From Prevotella sp. E9-3 (lineage in GTDB: Bacteria > Bacteroidota > Bacteroidia > Bacteroidales > Bacteroidaceae): a stretch of DNA of 64,000 nt. Numbering within the stretch: position 1 is the first letter of the stretch; the number at the start of each line of letters is the position of its first letter. The notes beneath the pieces were generated by a model. That model saw only the letters and a program-made list of their open reading frames with translations, did not search any database and was not told where the DNA came from. The stretch spans positions 496,001-560,000 of the forward strand of contig NZ_CP091786.1 of assembly GCF_022024015.1 (NCBI RefSeq). Reading direction: 5' to 3'. Shown here in pieces: positions 53,033-59,434 of the stretch. Both the position numbers and the translations under genes were made by a program.

Positions 53033-53563
53033 ATGATGCAATTTGCCTTGTTCGATTACATTCCAAAGCGGAACCTGCGCCGTGCCTCATTTGAGCAGCA
53101 GGACATTAGCCGGATGATTCTCGGCTTCAAGGATGGCCGCAATGTCTACACACGATGGGCTGCGCATGAAGTCTGCCGGGCAATCAGGCTGATGGACCTT
53201 ACTGACACAGTCCTGGTTTGTATTCCGGCAAGCACGATCTACAGCCATGTGCGGCGTTGGAAGCGGTTCGCTCAGTTGGTGTGCCGCCTGTCGGGCATGC
53301 AGAATGGTTTCGACCGCGTACAGGTCAGCGGTAGCCGCAAGCGGGCACACGTCACTGGCGAGTACGAGCTTTGCACCAACATCAAGCATTACGTTCATAT
53401 CGACAATGACTTCTTCAGAGGTAAAAAGGTGTTAGTCATTGACGACATCTACACTACTGGACAGTCATCCAGGGCGTTCATCGGCGCAATGCAAGCTGCT
53501 GGTGCAGACGTGCAGATGGCACTGTTTCTGGCGAAGACAAAACTGTTCTGCAGGAGCAGATGA
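53033..53563 (+). CDS. Phosphoribosyltransferase (type I, ComF-like)
   Basis: 176 residues from ATG 53033 (53036 also possible). The PRPP-binding loop is KVLVIDDIYTTGQSS (about 131-145), the hallmark of type I phosphoribosyltransferases. The earlier TVLVCIPASTIYSHVRRWKR and NGFDRVQVSGSRKRAH segments fit the flexible loop region. Length and basic patches resemble ComF or a phage PRTase. The stop codon borders directly on the large structured RNA region. Substrate unknown. Confidence 0.82.
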   Translation: MMQFALFDYIPKRNLRRASFEQQDISRMILGFKDGRNVYTRWAAHEVCRAIRLMDLTDTVLVCIPASTIYSHVRRWKRFAQLVCRLSGMQNGFDRVQVSGSRKRAHVTGEYELCTNIKHYVHIDNDFFRGKKVLVIDDIYTTGQSSRAFIGAMQAAGADVQMALFLAKTKLFCRSR

Positions 53564-53567
53564 CTAC

Positions 53568-53610
53568 TTCGCTTATTCAGCGACCTGATGCTTATGGCCT
53601 CGCGGCCATC
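53568..53610 (+). repeat. Double-hairpin module A
   Basis: TCGCT-TATTC-AGCGA (53569-53583), linker CCTGATGCTT, then ATGGCC-TCGC-GGCCAT (53594-53609). Begins five bases after the PRTase stop. Confidence 0.85.
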
Positions 53611-54011
53611 TTCTTGCCCACCCTCGACCCCCTGCGCACCTAAACGCTCATGCTTCGACACTGGCGGTAAGTCACCACCAGAGTCATTCGCGTTCTGCAA
53701 ACAGGACGCCCACCATGCAGCCCACCCCCGCACGGCCTGCTCTCGCTCCTTTCCGTTGCACATGAGCCGAGGGAAGAGCCTTGGCGGCTGTCAGGTGGTG
53801 GTTCGGACGGGCGAGTACCTGACATTGGGAGGTCAGGCACACGTCCGCCACGTTCCGCACCCTACCACCGCGAAACACCGCCACTTGACAGCCAGGCACA
53901 TCCCTCGGCTGATGCTCCACTACACTCCGCGGTTCCGGCTGTGCTGGGGTGGGCTGCATCGTGCCACCCTGTTTGTACGGCTGTTGCCGTGAAGGTGCTT
54001 GCCTGATTGTT

Positions 54012-54055
54012 TTCGCCTATTCGGCGACTCTGTGCTTATGCCCTTTACGGGCATC
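54012..54055 (+). repeat. Double-hairpin module B
   Basis: TCGCC-TATTC-GGCGA (54013-54027), linker CTCTGTGCTT, then ATGCCC-TTTAC-GGGCAT (54038-54054). Both stems differ from module A by paired changes. Confidence 0.85.
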
Positions 54056-54064
54056 TCAGGCTTC

Positions 54065-54108
54065 TTCGCTTATTCAGCGACCTTATGCTTATGGCCTTGA
54101 CGGCCATC
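54065..54108 (+). repeat. Double-hairpin module C
   Basis: TCGCT-TATTC-AGCGA (54066-54080), linker CCTTATGCTT, then ATGGCC-TTGAC-GGCCAT (54091-54107). Closest to module A. Confidence 0.85.
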
Positions 54109-54274
54109 TGTCGTTTCTGCTGAAAGAGGCTACGCCACATTCAGCAGAGTGGTTTGCAGAAGTGGGATAACAGGAAGCAGATAATGGGCAACTCTCTGGC
54201 TCTGGGGGAGCCGGCGTTTATGCTCATTATCTGCTTCCTGCCACCCCACACCTGCCTGTAACCGTCAACGGCTC

Positions 54275-54315
54275 TTCGGCTACTCGCCGACTATATGCTT
54301 ATGGCCATAGCCATA
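54275..54315 (+). repeat. Double-hairpin module D
   Basis: TCGGC-TACTC-GCCGA (54276-54290), linker CTATATGCTT, then ATGGC-CATA-GCCAT (54301-54314). The first stem has swapped its base pairs relative to the other modules while keeping pairing. Confidence 0.85.
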
Positions 54316-54708
54316 CACGTTTCAGCACGAAGTGGCCTAACATAGGCCACCTCTTGCTGACTTACAAGCAAGAATGACTCGTCATACTTGCACACGACCG
54401 CAAACGGCGTGCCAGCGGCACCCCCAGCCTTTGACTTGTTTGTTAATGGGTGTTAATACATATACCGCCCGTTTTCAAGGGGTGTAATTACATTTTGGGC
54501 GTAGGGCGGTGTCGGGGTCGGTTACGACAAACTACCTTGCTCGTCCAAGGTAGCGAAGACGTTCTGTTTGGGTATCAGCCTTTTACGAAAAATCGGTGTT
54601 CACAACTTTTTCAGGCTGATGGGAGTGTAATTGCACTGGCGAGCGGCTGCAGCTGTCGCTTTCTTGCTCTGGCAAGCGACCTTTTTGGTCGAGCGGCCGT
54701 TGTTTCGC

Positions 54709-54739
54709 TTGGCAGATTCGGGGAAAATGTGTACCTTTG
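54709..54739 (+). promoter_or_regulatory. Promoter of a short phage sRNA
   Basis: TTGG (54709-54712), a 19-nt spacer and TACCTTTG (54732-54739). Confidence 0.65.
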
Positions 54740-54742
54740 CAG

Positions 54743-54815
54743 CGTAGTTTCCCTACTACGTTATATTTGAAAACCAAGAATACAGTCCCCTGCTTGCGAA
54801 AGTAGGGGATTTTTC
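54743..54815 (+). ncRNA. Candidate small RNA of about 72 nt
   Basis: Directly after a good promoter come hairpin CGTAGT-TTCCCT-ACTACG (54743-54760), an unpaired A-rich middle, and an intrinsic terminator: CCCCTGCTT (54787-54795), GCGA tetraloop, AAGTAGGGG (54800-54808) and ATTTTTC. There is no ORF of note. It could be a regulatory sRNA, or a leader with an attenuator for the 54855 gene. Confidence 0.55.
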
Positions 54816-54824
54816 ATACCTTTG
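54794..54824 (+). promoter_or_regulatory. Promoter of the small membrane-protein pair
   Basis: TTGC (54794-54797), 19 nt, TACCTTTG (54817-54824). Its -33 box lies in the terminator stem of the upstream sRNA, so termination and initiation are physically interlocked. Confidence 0.6.
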
Positions 54825-54854
54825 CAGCCACGTTTCATTTAAACCTGATATGAT

Positions 54855-55058
54855 ATGCTTTATGTAGGATTATTTTTAGTAGCAGCAATCGCTCTGATTG
54901 CAGGTATGTCAGCTATTGACGAAGCTTCAAAACAGCGTGAAGGAGCTAATAGTGGAACGGCTATGATTGTCGGTTTTTTCTTTAGCCCTCTGGCTGGGTT
55001 CCTCTACTGTCTCTGTTTCCCAGAGAAAAAAAAGAATGTTAAAGAAGAAAACAAATAG
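54855..55058 (+). CDS. Small membrane protein (paralogue 1)
   Basis: 67 residues with two hydrophobic helices (MLYVGLFLVAAIALIAGMSA and AMIVGFFFSPLAGFLYCLCF) joined by a polar loop, and a Lys/Glu-rich C-terminal tail. SPLAGFLYCLCFPEKKK is matched by SPIGGLLYVLCFPPKRR in the next gene. In phages, small two-helix proteins can be holins or superinfection-exclusion factors. No lysin is nearby, so the role stays open. Confidence 0.75.
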   Translation: MLYVGLFLVAAIALIAGMSAIDEASKQREGANSGTAMIVGFFFSPLAGFLYCLCFPEKKKNVKEENK

Positions 55059-55063
55059 CTGAT

Positions 55064-55237
55064 ATGGATGGTGTCTTAGGCTTCCTTGGTATTGTATACC
55101 TATTCGGCATTTTCGTTGTGACGAATGCAGCAAGAGAACGGGATTGTGACATGTTGATGGTGGTGCTCGCCTCCATTATTTTGTCGCCCATTGGTGGTCT
55201 CTTGTATGTACTTTGCTTCCCTCCAAAACGGAGGTAA
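55064..55237 (+). CDS. Small membrane protein (paralogue 2)
   Basis: 57 residues starting MDGVLGFLGIVYLFGIFVVT, with a polar loop NAARERDCD, and a second helix ending SPIGGLLYVLCFPPKRR. Starts 5 nt after the paralogue's stop. The common C-terminal motif SP(L/I)xGxLYxLCFPxK(R/K) indicates a tandem duplication. Confidence 0.75.
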   Translation: MDGVLGFLGIVYLFGIFVVTNAARERDCDMLMVVLASIILSPIGGLLYVLCFPPKRR

Positions 55238-55251
55238 ATGTCTCTTTCTTT

Positions 55252-55320
55252 CCAAATTTTGAGTCAAATTTGGGAAAAATGAGGTGGTTATTCAATTTTT
55301 CTGCTCGAAAATTTGAATAA
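55252..55320 (+). promoter_or_regulatory. Two AT-rich inverted repeats before the leader promoter
   Basis: CCAAATTT-TGAGTC-AAATTTGG (55252-55273) is perfect. TTATTCAATTTTT (55288-55300) and AAAATTTGAATAA (55308-55320) pair at 12 of 13 positions; the right arm covers the -33 box at 55312. Operator candidates; the first may also end the upstream transcript. Confidence 0.55.
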
Positions 55321-55343
55321 TCTAATTATTTGTTGTACCTTTG
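55312..55343 (+). promoter_or_regulatory. Promoter of the leader RNA
   Basis: TTTG (55312-55315), a 20-nt spacer and TACCTTTG (55336-55343). Transcription would begin at or next to the first copy of the 15-nt repeat at 55349. Confidence 0.7.
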
Positions 55344-55348
55344 CTCCC

Positions 55349-55568
55349 GCTTAACAGACAGTGGTAGACCACTCGGCAGGGCGCACGTCAGACGCCTGAG
55401 CATCATGCTGGGGCATTTTTTTTGCCCATAGTGCATCCGTATAACGGCTGCCATCTCGTAGATAGAACTGCCCTCTGGGTGAGTCACTGTCTGTTAAGCA
55501 ACGGGATGTGCAGCCGTTTCTCTGTATCTCCGTGCCGGCGAGGTTCACCGGCTGCTTAACAGACAGTG
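55349..55568 (+). promoter_or_regulatory. Candidate cis-regulatory RNA leader with three-copy switch repeat
   Basis: GCTTAACAGACAGTG occurs at 55349-55363 and 55554-55568, its exact inverse at 55485-55499. The middle copy can pair with the first (closing a 150-nt domain) or with the third, which lies 4 nt before the ATG at 55573 and so would cover the ribosome landing site. Inside are GGCAG (55374-55378) with CTGCC (55468-55472), a GGGCA-T7-TGCCC hairpin (55412-55428), GCAGCCG (55510-55516) with CGGCTGC (55549-55555) and GCCGG/CCGGC (about 55534-55552). This fills the 335-bp gap 55238-55572. A DNA-level role (inversion, protein binding) is the alternative. Confidence 0.6.
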
Positions 55569-55572
55569 CAAT

Positions 55573-55794
55573 ATGCAACAGACAATTCAGATCGGGCAGG
55601 TTCAGCCCTCAGTTCTTTCCAGATGGGAAAGTACTGTAGAGAACTTGAAAGTGTGGTGGAGTGCCACCAGCAACTCATTTACGGCCCTCTGTGCCACTGA
55701 CGAGGGCGAAGTGTTCACTCATGGCGACGTGGTGAAGGCTCACCTCGCGCTCACCGCAGTACTTATTTTAATAGGAATAGGAGGTGCGCTATGA
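55573..55794 (+). CDS. Small phage protein with C-terminal membrane segment
   Basis: 73 residues: MQQTIQIGQVQPSVLSRWES at the start and AHLALTAVLILIGIGGAL at the end, a probable single transmembrane helix. Its start is 4 nt from the third switch repeat. It overlaps the next gene by ATGA. No family recognised. Regulation through the leader is inferred. Confidence 0.65.
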   Translation: MQQTIQIGQVQPSVLSRWESTVENLKVWWSATSNSFTALCATDEGEVFTHGDVVKAHLALTAVLILIGIGGAL

Positions 55795-56114
55795 TGACCC
55801 GCGAACAGTACATTCTGCAGAAGCAGGAGATCGACGAGCAGATGAAGCAGACGCGCATCGCCGAGAGGAAAGAGACGGCAGCCGTCAACGACGACTACGA
55901 GCTGCGTATGCGCGACCTTGCCGATGCCTACCGCCGGCAGCGTCAGGCCCTCTTCGAGGAGCGCGACCAGAAGCGCACGGAGATTGAGAGCCGTTACAAG
56001 GACAAGCGCCGCGCCCTCTGGGTGAAGGACTGCGAGCTGGTGAGCCGGTGGCGCGCACAGTTGAACAATGGTGAAATTACCCCCCCCCACCACCAATGGA
56101 GGAGAGCGGCCTAA
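55791..56114 (+). CDS. Coiled-coil phage protein
   Basis: 107 residues, predicted almost entirely alpha-helical and highly charged (QKQEIDEQMKQTRIAERKET; RRQRQALFEERDQKRTEIES). ATG 55791 (overlap with the previous stop) or 55794. A run of nine C (56080-56088) near the 3' end encodes part of ITPPHHQW and could slip. Function unknown; together with the next two genes it forms a block of small helical proteins. Confidence 0.68.
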   Translation: MMTREQYILQKQEIDEQMKQTRIAERKETAAVNDDYELRMRDLADAYRRQRQALFEERDQKRTEIESRYKDKRRALWVKDCELVSRWRAQLNNGEITPPHHQWRRAA

Positions 56115-56132
56115 CGAAGGAGGAACCGAGCA

Positions 56133-56399
56133 ATGAGTAAGTTTATAGATACTTATGAGTATGCCGAGCGGCGCATCGCCCTGGAGCATGCCGTAGTGGA
56201 AACCTACGAACGGGAAGCCGAGGAACGTGAGGCCATCAACCAGGAGTTTGAGCAACTGATGCAGCGCCTGCGCGAGAACAGGATGCACCTTGAGCAACTG
56301 CACAAGAGCAAGGAGCAGGAGCGCAAGGACCTGCAGAAGGCCATCAAGAAACTGAATAAAGACTATGACGGAAAGGAGGAAGACGATGGACGACTATAA
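56133..56399 (+). CDS. Coiled-coil phage protein
   Basis: 88 residues, charged and helical (AVVETYEREAEEREAINQEF then EQLMQRLRENRMHLEQLHKS), similar in style to the preceding protein; the two may form a heteromeric coil. It overlaps the next gene by 14 nt. No family recognised. Confidence 0.65.
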   Translation: MSKFIDTYEYAERRIALEHAVVETYEREAEEREAINQEFEQLMQRLRENRMHLEQLHKSKEQERKDLQKAIKKLNKDYDGKEEDDGRL

Positions 56400-56583
56400 A
56401 AAGGCCGTGCTCGACATCTACTTCAAGGACCGCACCGACTCCGGGCGCTTCACCTCGCAGGACATCTGCGACAACCTGCGCGAGACGGTGACGCTCACGC
56501 CCGACGAGGTGACGGAGTACATGATGGGCAAGGGCTATGTGCTCGTGCGCTACGATGACCGTCTGGTGTGGATGGCCTTGTAG
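56386..56583 (+). CDS. Small phage protein, winged-helix-like
   Basis: 65 residues from ATG 56386. The order SGRFTSQDICDNLRETVTLT, then PDEVTEYMMGKGYVLVRYDD and RLVWMAL suggests a small winged helix-turn-helix. A strong terminator follows 46 nt after the stop, so this block (55573-56583) is one transcript starting at the leader promoter. Confidence 0.65.
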   Translation: MDDYKKAVLDIYFKDRTDSGRFTSQDICDNLRETVTLTPDEVTEYMMGKGYVLVRYDDRLVWMAL

Positions 56584-56628
56584 CAAGAGGTGAAAGCCTA
56601 GGAAACAATTTTTTTTATTCATCATTCC

Positions 56629-56665
56629 GGGGGTGGCTGCCTGCGAGGCTCGCCGCCCCCTTTTT
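56629..56665 (+). terminator. Intrinsic terminator of the leader-controlled operon
   Basis: GGGGGTGGC (56629-56637) pairs with GCCGCCCCC (56652-56660; one G-T pair), with inner GCCT-GCG-AGGC, and TTTTT (56661-56665) follows. Confidence 0.85.
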
Positions 56666-56699
56666 CTGGGCTGTATTTTCACGCACACACCTATATAAG

Positions 56700-56707
56700 T
56701 ACCTTTG
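56700..56707 (+). promoter_or_regulatory. -7 box of the structural operon
   Basis: TACCTTTG at 56700-56707 with a T-rich -33 region (56675-56680), 18 nt before ATG 56726. Confidence 0.5.
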
Positions 56708-56725
56708 CGAAAAAGAACATTCGCA

Positions 56726-57781
56726 ATGGCCACACTCATATCACAACCTTCCCAGACCTGCTTCTCGTCGGTGGTCGAGGACATCGTCTTCAACACCGCA
56801 TCGGAGAGCGGCATCCTCGTGCTCACCATCGTACAGGGTGGCAACCGCCAGATCGTCATAGAAGAGACGATGTACCCCAGCATCGACGGCAGCATCGTCA
56901 TCAGCGACGTGAGTTCGCTGGTGGAGCCCTACGCCAAGGAGCACATGCAGGTCACGCTGGAGTGTACCTTCACCGACGATGCCGGGGCGGCAAGCATCAC
57001 GCCCGTCACCGTGCTCTATGCTATGGCCGACGTGGGCACCACCGCCAGTGAGTTCATCGAGAACCACTTCCTCACCATCCTCGACGGAGAGAAGATCACG
57101 GCACCGGGACGCGAAGAGCGACTCTATGCCTATGGCACGTCAACGGTCACGGTGACGGCTGAGGTTGAGACGGCAGCAGGGGCGTTCACTACCATGATGG
57201 CAGAACTCAATGCCGGCAGCGTGGTGGGCAGTCTGGCGCAGTTCGTGGTGTCGCCCGACAACATCGCCGCACTCATAGGTCTCGCCGGTGGCCGCCTGCT
57301 GGGCTACACCGTAGAGGCAGGCAGCCGTAGGCAGCACTTCCGCTGCTTCGAAGACCAGGTGCCTCCGGCACCGTCGCTGCTCTTCGTCAACAGCTTCGGG
57401 TGCGAGGAGTTCATTCACTGCGTGGGTACGCACAAGAAAGCCTCGAAGTATGAGCGCAAGTCGGCCCGCATAAAAAGCCGCCTCAGGAACTACCGCGTGA
57501 CGGAAGACCGCCAGTTTACGGCCAACACAGGCTGGCTCAACGAGGCTATGGCCGACTGGGCCGATGACCTGTTCCGCTCTGAGGAGGTCTACCTGTGGGT
57601 CGACGGGCAGCGTGGCCGCGAGGTGGTGGTGAGCGACTCGAAGAGCGAGATCACCAATGAGGATGACAACATGCCGGCCTTCGAGTTCACCTACTCCTAC
57701 GCTCAGCGCATACACAACGTGATGCAGCCGGGGCGTGCCGGGCGCATCTTCGACAACACCTTTGACCATACGTTCAACTGA
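56726..57781 (+). CDS. Probable virion structural protein
   Basis: 351 residues from ATG 56726. Beta-rich throughout (DIVFNTASESGILVLTIVQG; STVTVTAEVETAAGAFTTMM) with a C-terminal FEFTYSYAQRIHNVM segment. In related phages, proteins of this kind lie next to the portal and tail genes. It may be a tail or adaptor component; I do not recognise a named family. It is the first gene after the strong terminator and new promoter, and is followed 1 nt later by a small gene. Confidence 0.68.
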   Translation: MATLISQPSQTCFSSVVEDIVFNTASESGILVLTIVQGGNRQIVIEETMYPSIDGSIVISDVSSLVEPYAKEHMQVTLECTFTDDAGAASITPVTVLYAMADVGTTASEFIENHFLTILDGEKITAPGREERLYAYGTSTVTVTAEVETAAGAFTTMMAELNAGSVVGSLAQFVVSPDNIAALIGLAGGRLLGYTVEAGSRRQHFRCFEDQVPPAPSLLFVNSFGCEEFIHCVGTHKKASKYERKSARIKSRLRNYRVTEDRQFTANTGWLNEAMADWADDLFRSEEVYLWVDGQRGREVVVSDSKSEITNEDDNMPAFEFTYSYAQRIHNVMQPGRAGRIFDNTFDHTFN

Positions 57782-57782
57782 T

Positions 57783-58040
57783 ATGCAGAAGAAAGTGAAG
57801 TCGGCCATACATTTGAAGGAGGCACAGCTGTTCCTCGACGAGTGCCAGCGCACACACGAACTGGTGTGGGTGGTGGCACTGACCAAGGAAGGCGTGCTGC
57901 ATCGCTACGACGGGTGGCAGGTGCTGAGCAGCTGGTGGCGGCGCGGCACCCACGACCTGCTGAACCCTAAGAACGGGCAGAAGCGCAAGGTGAGAGACGT
58001 ACTGATTTTTGAGATAAACGGACATCCAGTATATATATGA
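57783..58040 (+). CDS. Small phage protein of unknown function
   Basis: 85 residues from ATG 57783; the longer frame overlaps the previous gene. LFLDECQRTHELVWVVALTK followed by EGVLHRYDGWQVLSSWWRRG is Trp-rich. A KNGQKRKVRDVLIFEINGHP strand pair ends it. It overlaps the portal gene by ATGA, so is likely made with it. Confidence 0.65.
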   Translation: MQKKVKSAIHLKEAQLFLDECQRTHELVWVVALTKEGVLHRYDGWQVLSSWWRRGTHDLLNPKNGQKRKVRDVLIFEINGHPVYI

Positions 58041-59434
58041 AAGAGACCTATTTTTTTGACATTCCGCGTGCGGATAGCGTGGCCTCCAGCGCGATAACGT
58101 CTGGAGACGTGTACTCGTCGCCGGAGGCTGACGATACCATCTCCGTGAAAGCCGATGACGGCAATACCTACGAGGTGGTGGCCTGGGGCGCCGACAATCA
58201 GCTGCCATACGTACTGAAGGAAAAGGTAGAGAAGAATTCGGTGATGAGCCAGGACAAGTTCTTCAACGTGCTCACCTGCTATGGCCGTGGGCTGGAGTAC
58301 ATCGACCAGGCCACACGCAGCGAGAAGAACCCGCTCCCGACTAACGACAAAGAGGTCAGGAAATTCTTCGTGCGCAACAACATGAAGCGGTTCTTCGCCG
58401 AGCAGGTGACTGACTTGAAATATTATTTCTTCTGTGTCTGCGTGGTCATCTTGAACCGCGAGCGGACGAAGATCGTGCGCCTGGTGCATAAGGATGCCTG
58501 CCACATCCGCTTTCAGAAGGCTGACGAAATGGGACGTATCAAGCACGTGCTCTTTGCCGATTGGAAGGACAACGACAACCCTGAGCACGTTGAAGCCATC
58601 CCCTTGCTCGACGAGTATGACCCGCTGGGTGACCTGTCGGCACGTACCGGCAAGGAGAAGGACCCGCTGGGACAATTCAAGAAAGCGCCAGGCTCACACA
58701 TGAAGTTCGCCATCGTCTGCAAGATGCCGACCGTGGGCAGCAGCTACTATCCCATACCCTATTATTCTGCCGTTTTACGTGATGGCTGGTATGACATCTA
58801 CGGGCTGCTGACCGCTGCCAAGAAAGCGAAGATCAAAAATGGGCAGAATATCCGGTATCATGTGGAGATCAACACGAACTTCTGGGAGAGCCGTGCACGT
58901 GAAAAGGGCATCTCGCTAAACAAACCGGAGTTCCAGGCGATGAAGAACGAGTTCGTCGCCCAGCTGCGCGACTACCTTGGCGGCTCTGCCAACAGTGACA
59001 AGCTGATGTGGAGCGAGTTCAGCGCCTCGCTGGACGGAAAGAGTGAGCTGCACAACATCAAGGTGAACGTGGTGGATACCAGCAAGGCCGGCAATGAGTA
59101 CAACGACGACGTGGCCGAGGTGAGCAACGTGCTGGCCTACTCAGACAACGTGCACCCGAACCTGGCAGGTGCCACGCCGGGCAAAAGCCAAATGAACAAC
59201 TCTGGCAGCGACAAGCGCGAGCTGTTCACCCTGAAGCAGACCCTCGAGACCATGCCGCACGACATGATGATGACCGTGCACAACACCGTCATCTACTTCA
59301 ACGGCTGGGAAGAGAAAGTCTATCCGGACGTGCCGATGATCATCCTGACCACGCTCGACCAGAATACCGATGCCAAACAAGTAACCACCAATAACGGACA
59401 GAAAGAAGATGGAAATACTGACGGTAATAACTAA
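58037..59434 (+). CDS. Phage portal protein
   Basis: 465 residues. Consistent with a Bacteroidales phage portal: an early NQLPYVLKEKVEKNSVMSQD segment, a central helical region (IYGLLTAAKKAKIKNGQNIR), and near the C-terminus NVLAYSDNVHPNLAGATPGK then SGSDKRELFTLKQTLE, a pattern I associate with portal proteins of this phage group. The portal forms the dodecameric entry ring at one capsid vertex and docks TerL. Its distance from TerL (about 6.6 kb, with RNA-rich sequence between) is unusual, because the two genes are normally adjacent. It overlaps the next gene by 26 nt. Confidence 0.75.
   Translation: MKETYFFDIPRADSVASSAITSGDVYSSPEADDTISVKADDGNTYEVVAWGADNQLPYVLKEKVEKNSVMSQDKFFNVLTCYGRGLEYIDQATRSEKNPLPTNDKEVRKFFVRNNMKRFFAEQVTDLKYYFFCVCVVILNRERTKIVRLVHKDACHIRFQKADEMGRIKHVLFADWKDNDNPEHVEAIPLLDEYDPLGDLSARTGKEKDPLGQFKKAPGSHMKFAIVCKMPTVGSSYYPIPYYSAVLRDGWYDIYGLLTAAKKAKIKNGQNIRYHVEINTNFWESRAREKGISLNKPEFQAMKNEFVAQLRDYLGGSANSDKLMWSEFSASLDGKSELHNIKVNVVDTSKAGNEYNDDVAEVSNVLAYSDNVHPNLAGATPGKSQMNNSGSDKRELFTLKQTLETMPHDMMMTVHNTVIYFNGWEEKVYPDVPMIILTTLDQNTDAKQVTTNNGQKEDGNTDGNN

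Larger units (their letters stand above)
53564..54700 (+). ncRNA. Candidate giant ornate structured RNA (about 1.1 kb)
   Basis: No credible gene, but many long helices: CAAACAGG 53698-53705 with 53968-53975; ATGCAGCCCACCCC 53715-53728 with 53946-53959; AGCCGAGGGA 53765-53774 with 53901-53910; GGCTGTCAGGTGG 53786-53798 with 53881-53893; CGGACG 53804 with 53842; CCTGAC 53818 with 53832. These nest correctly into one large domain. Further hairpins: 54117-54147; 54171-54186 with 54225-54240 (16 bp perfect); 54332-54350 inside 54322-54360; 54368-54391; 54409-54421; 54532-54553; 54574-54581 with 54613-54620; 54655-54680 followed by CTTTTT. Four double-hairpin modules are embedded. Size, ornateness and prophage setting recall GOLLD/ROOL RNAs; identity not determined. 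No promoter is visible at its 5' end. Confidence 0.75.

Noticed and set aside
53588..53992. ORFs of 66-134 residues on both strands inside the large structured region
   Set aside because: Composition is Arg/Pro/His/Cys-rich, both strands are open, and long perfect helices cross the frames. The sequence is better explained as RNA.
53568..54315. tRNA genes or tRNA-like repeats
   Set aside because: The double-hairpin modules lack an acceptor stem, anticodon loop and TTCRANY T-loop.
55349..55568. Insertion sequence or transposon ends
   Set aside because: Three copies in +, -, + order enclose no transposase and only 70-150 bp; no target duplication is seen.
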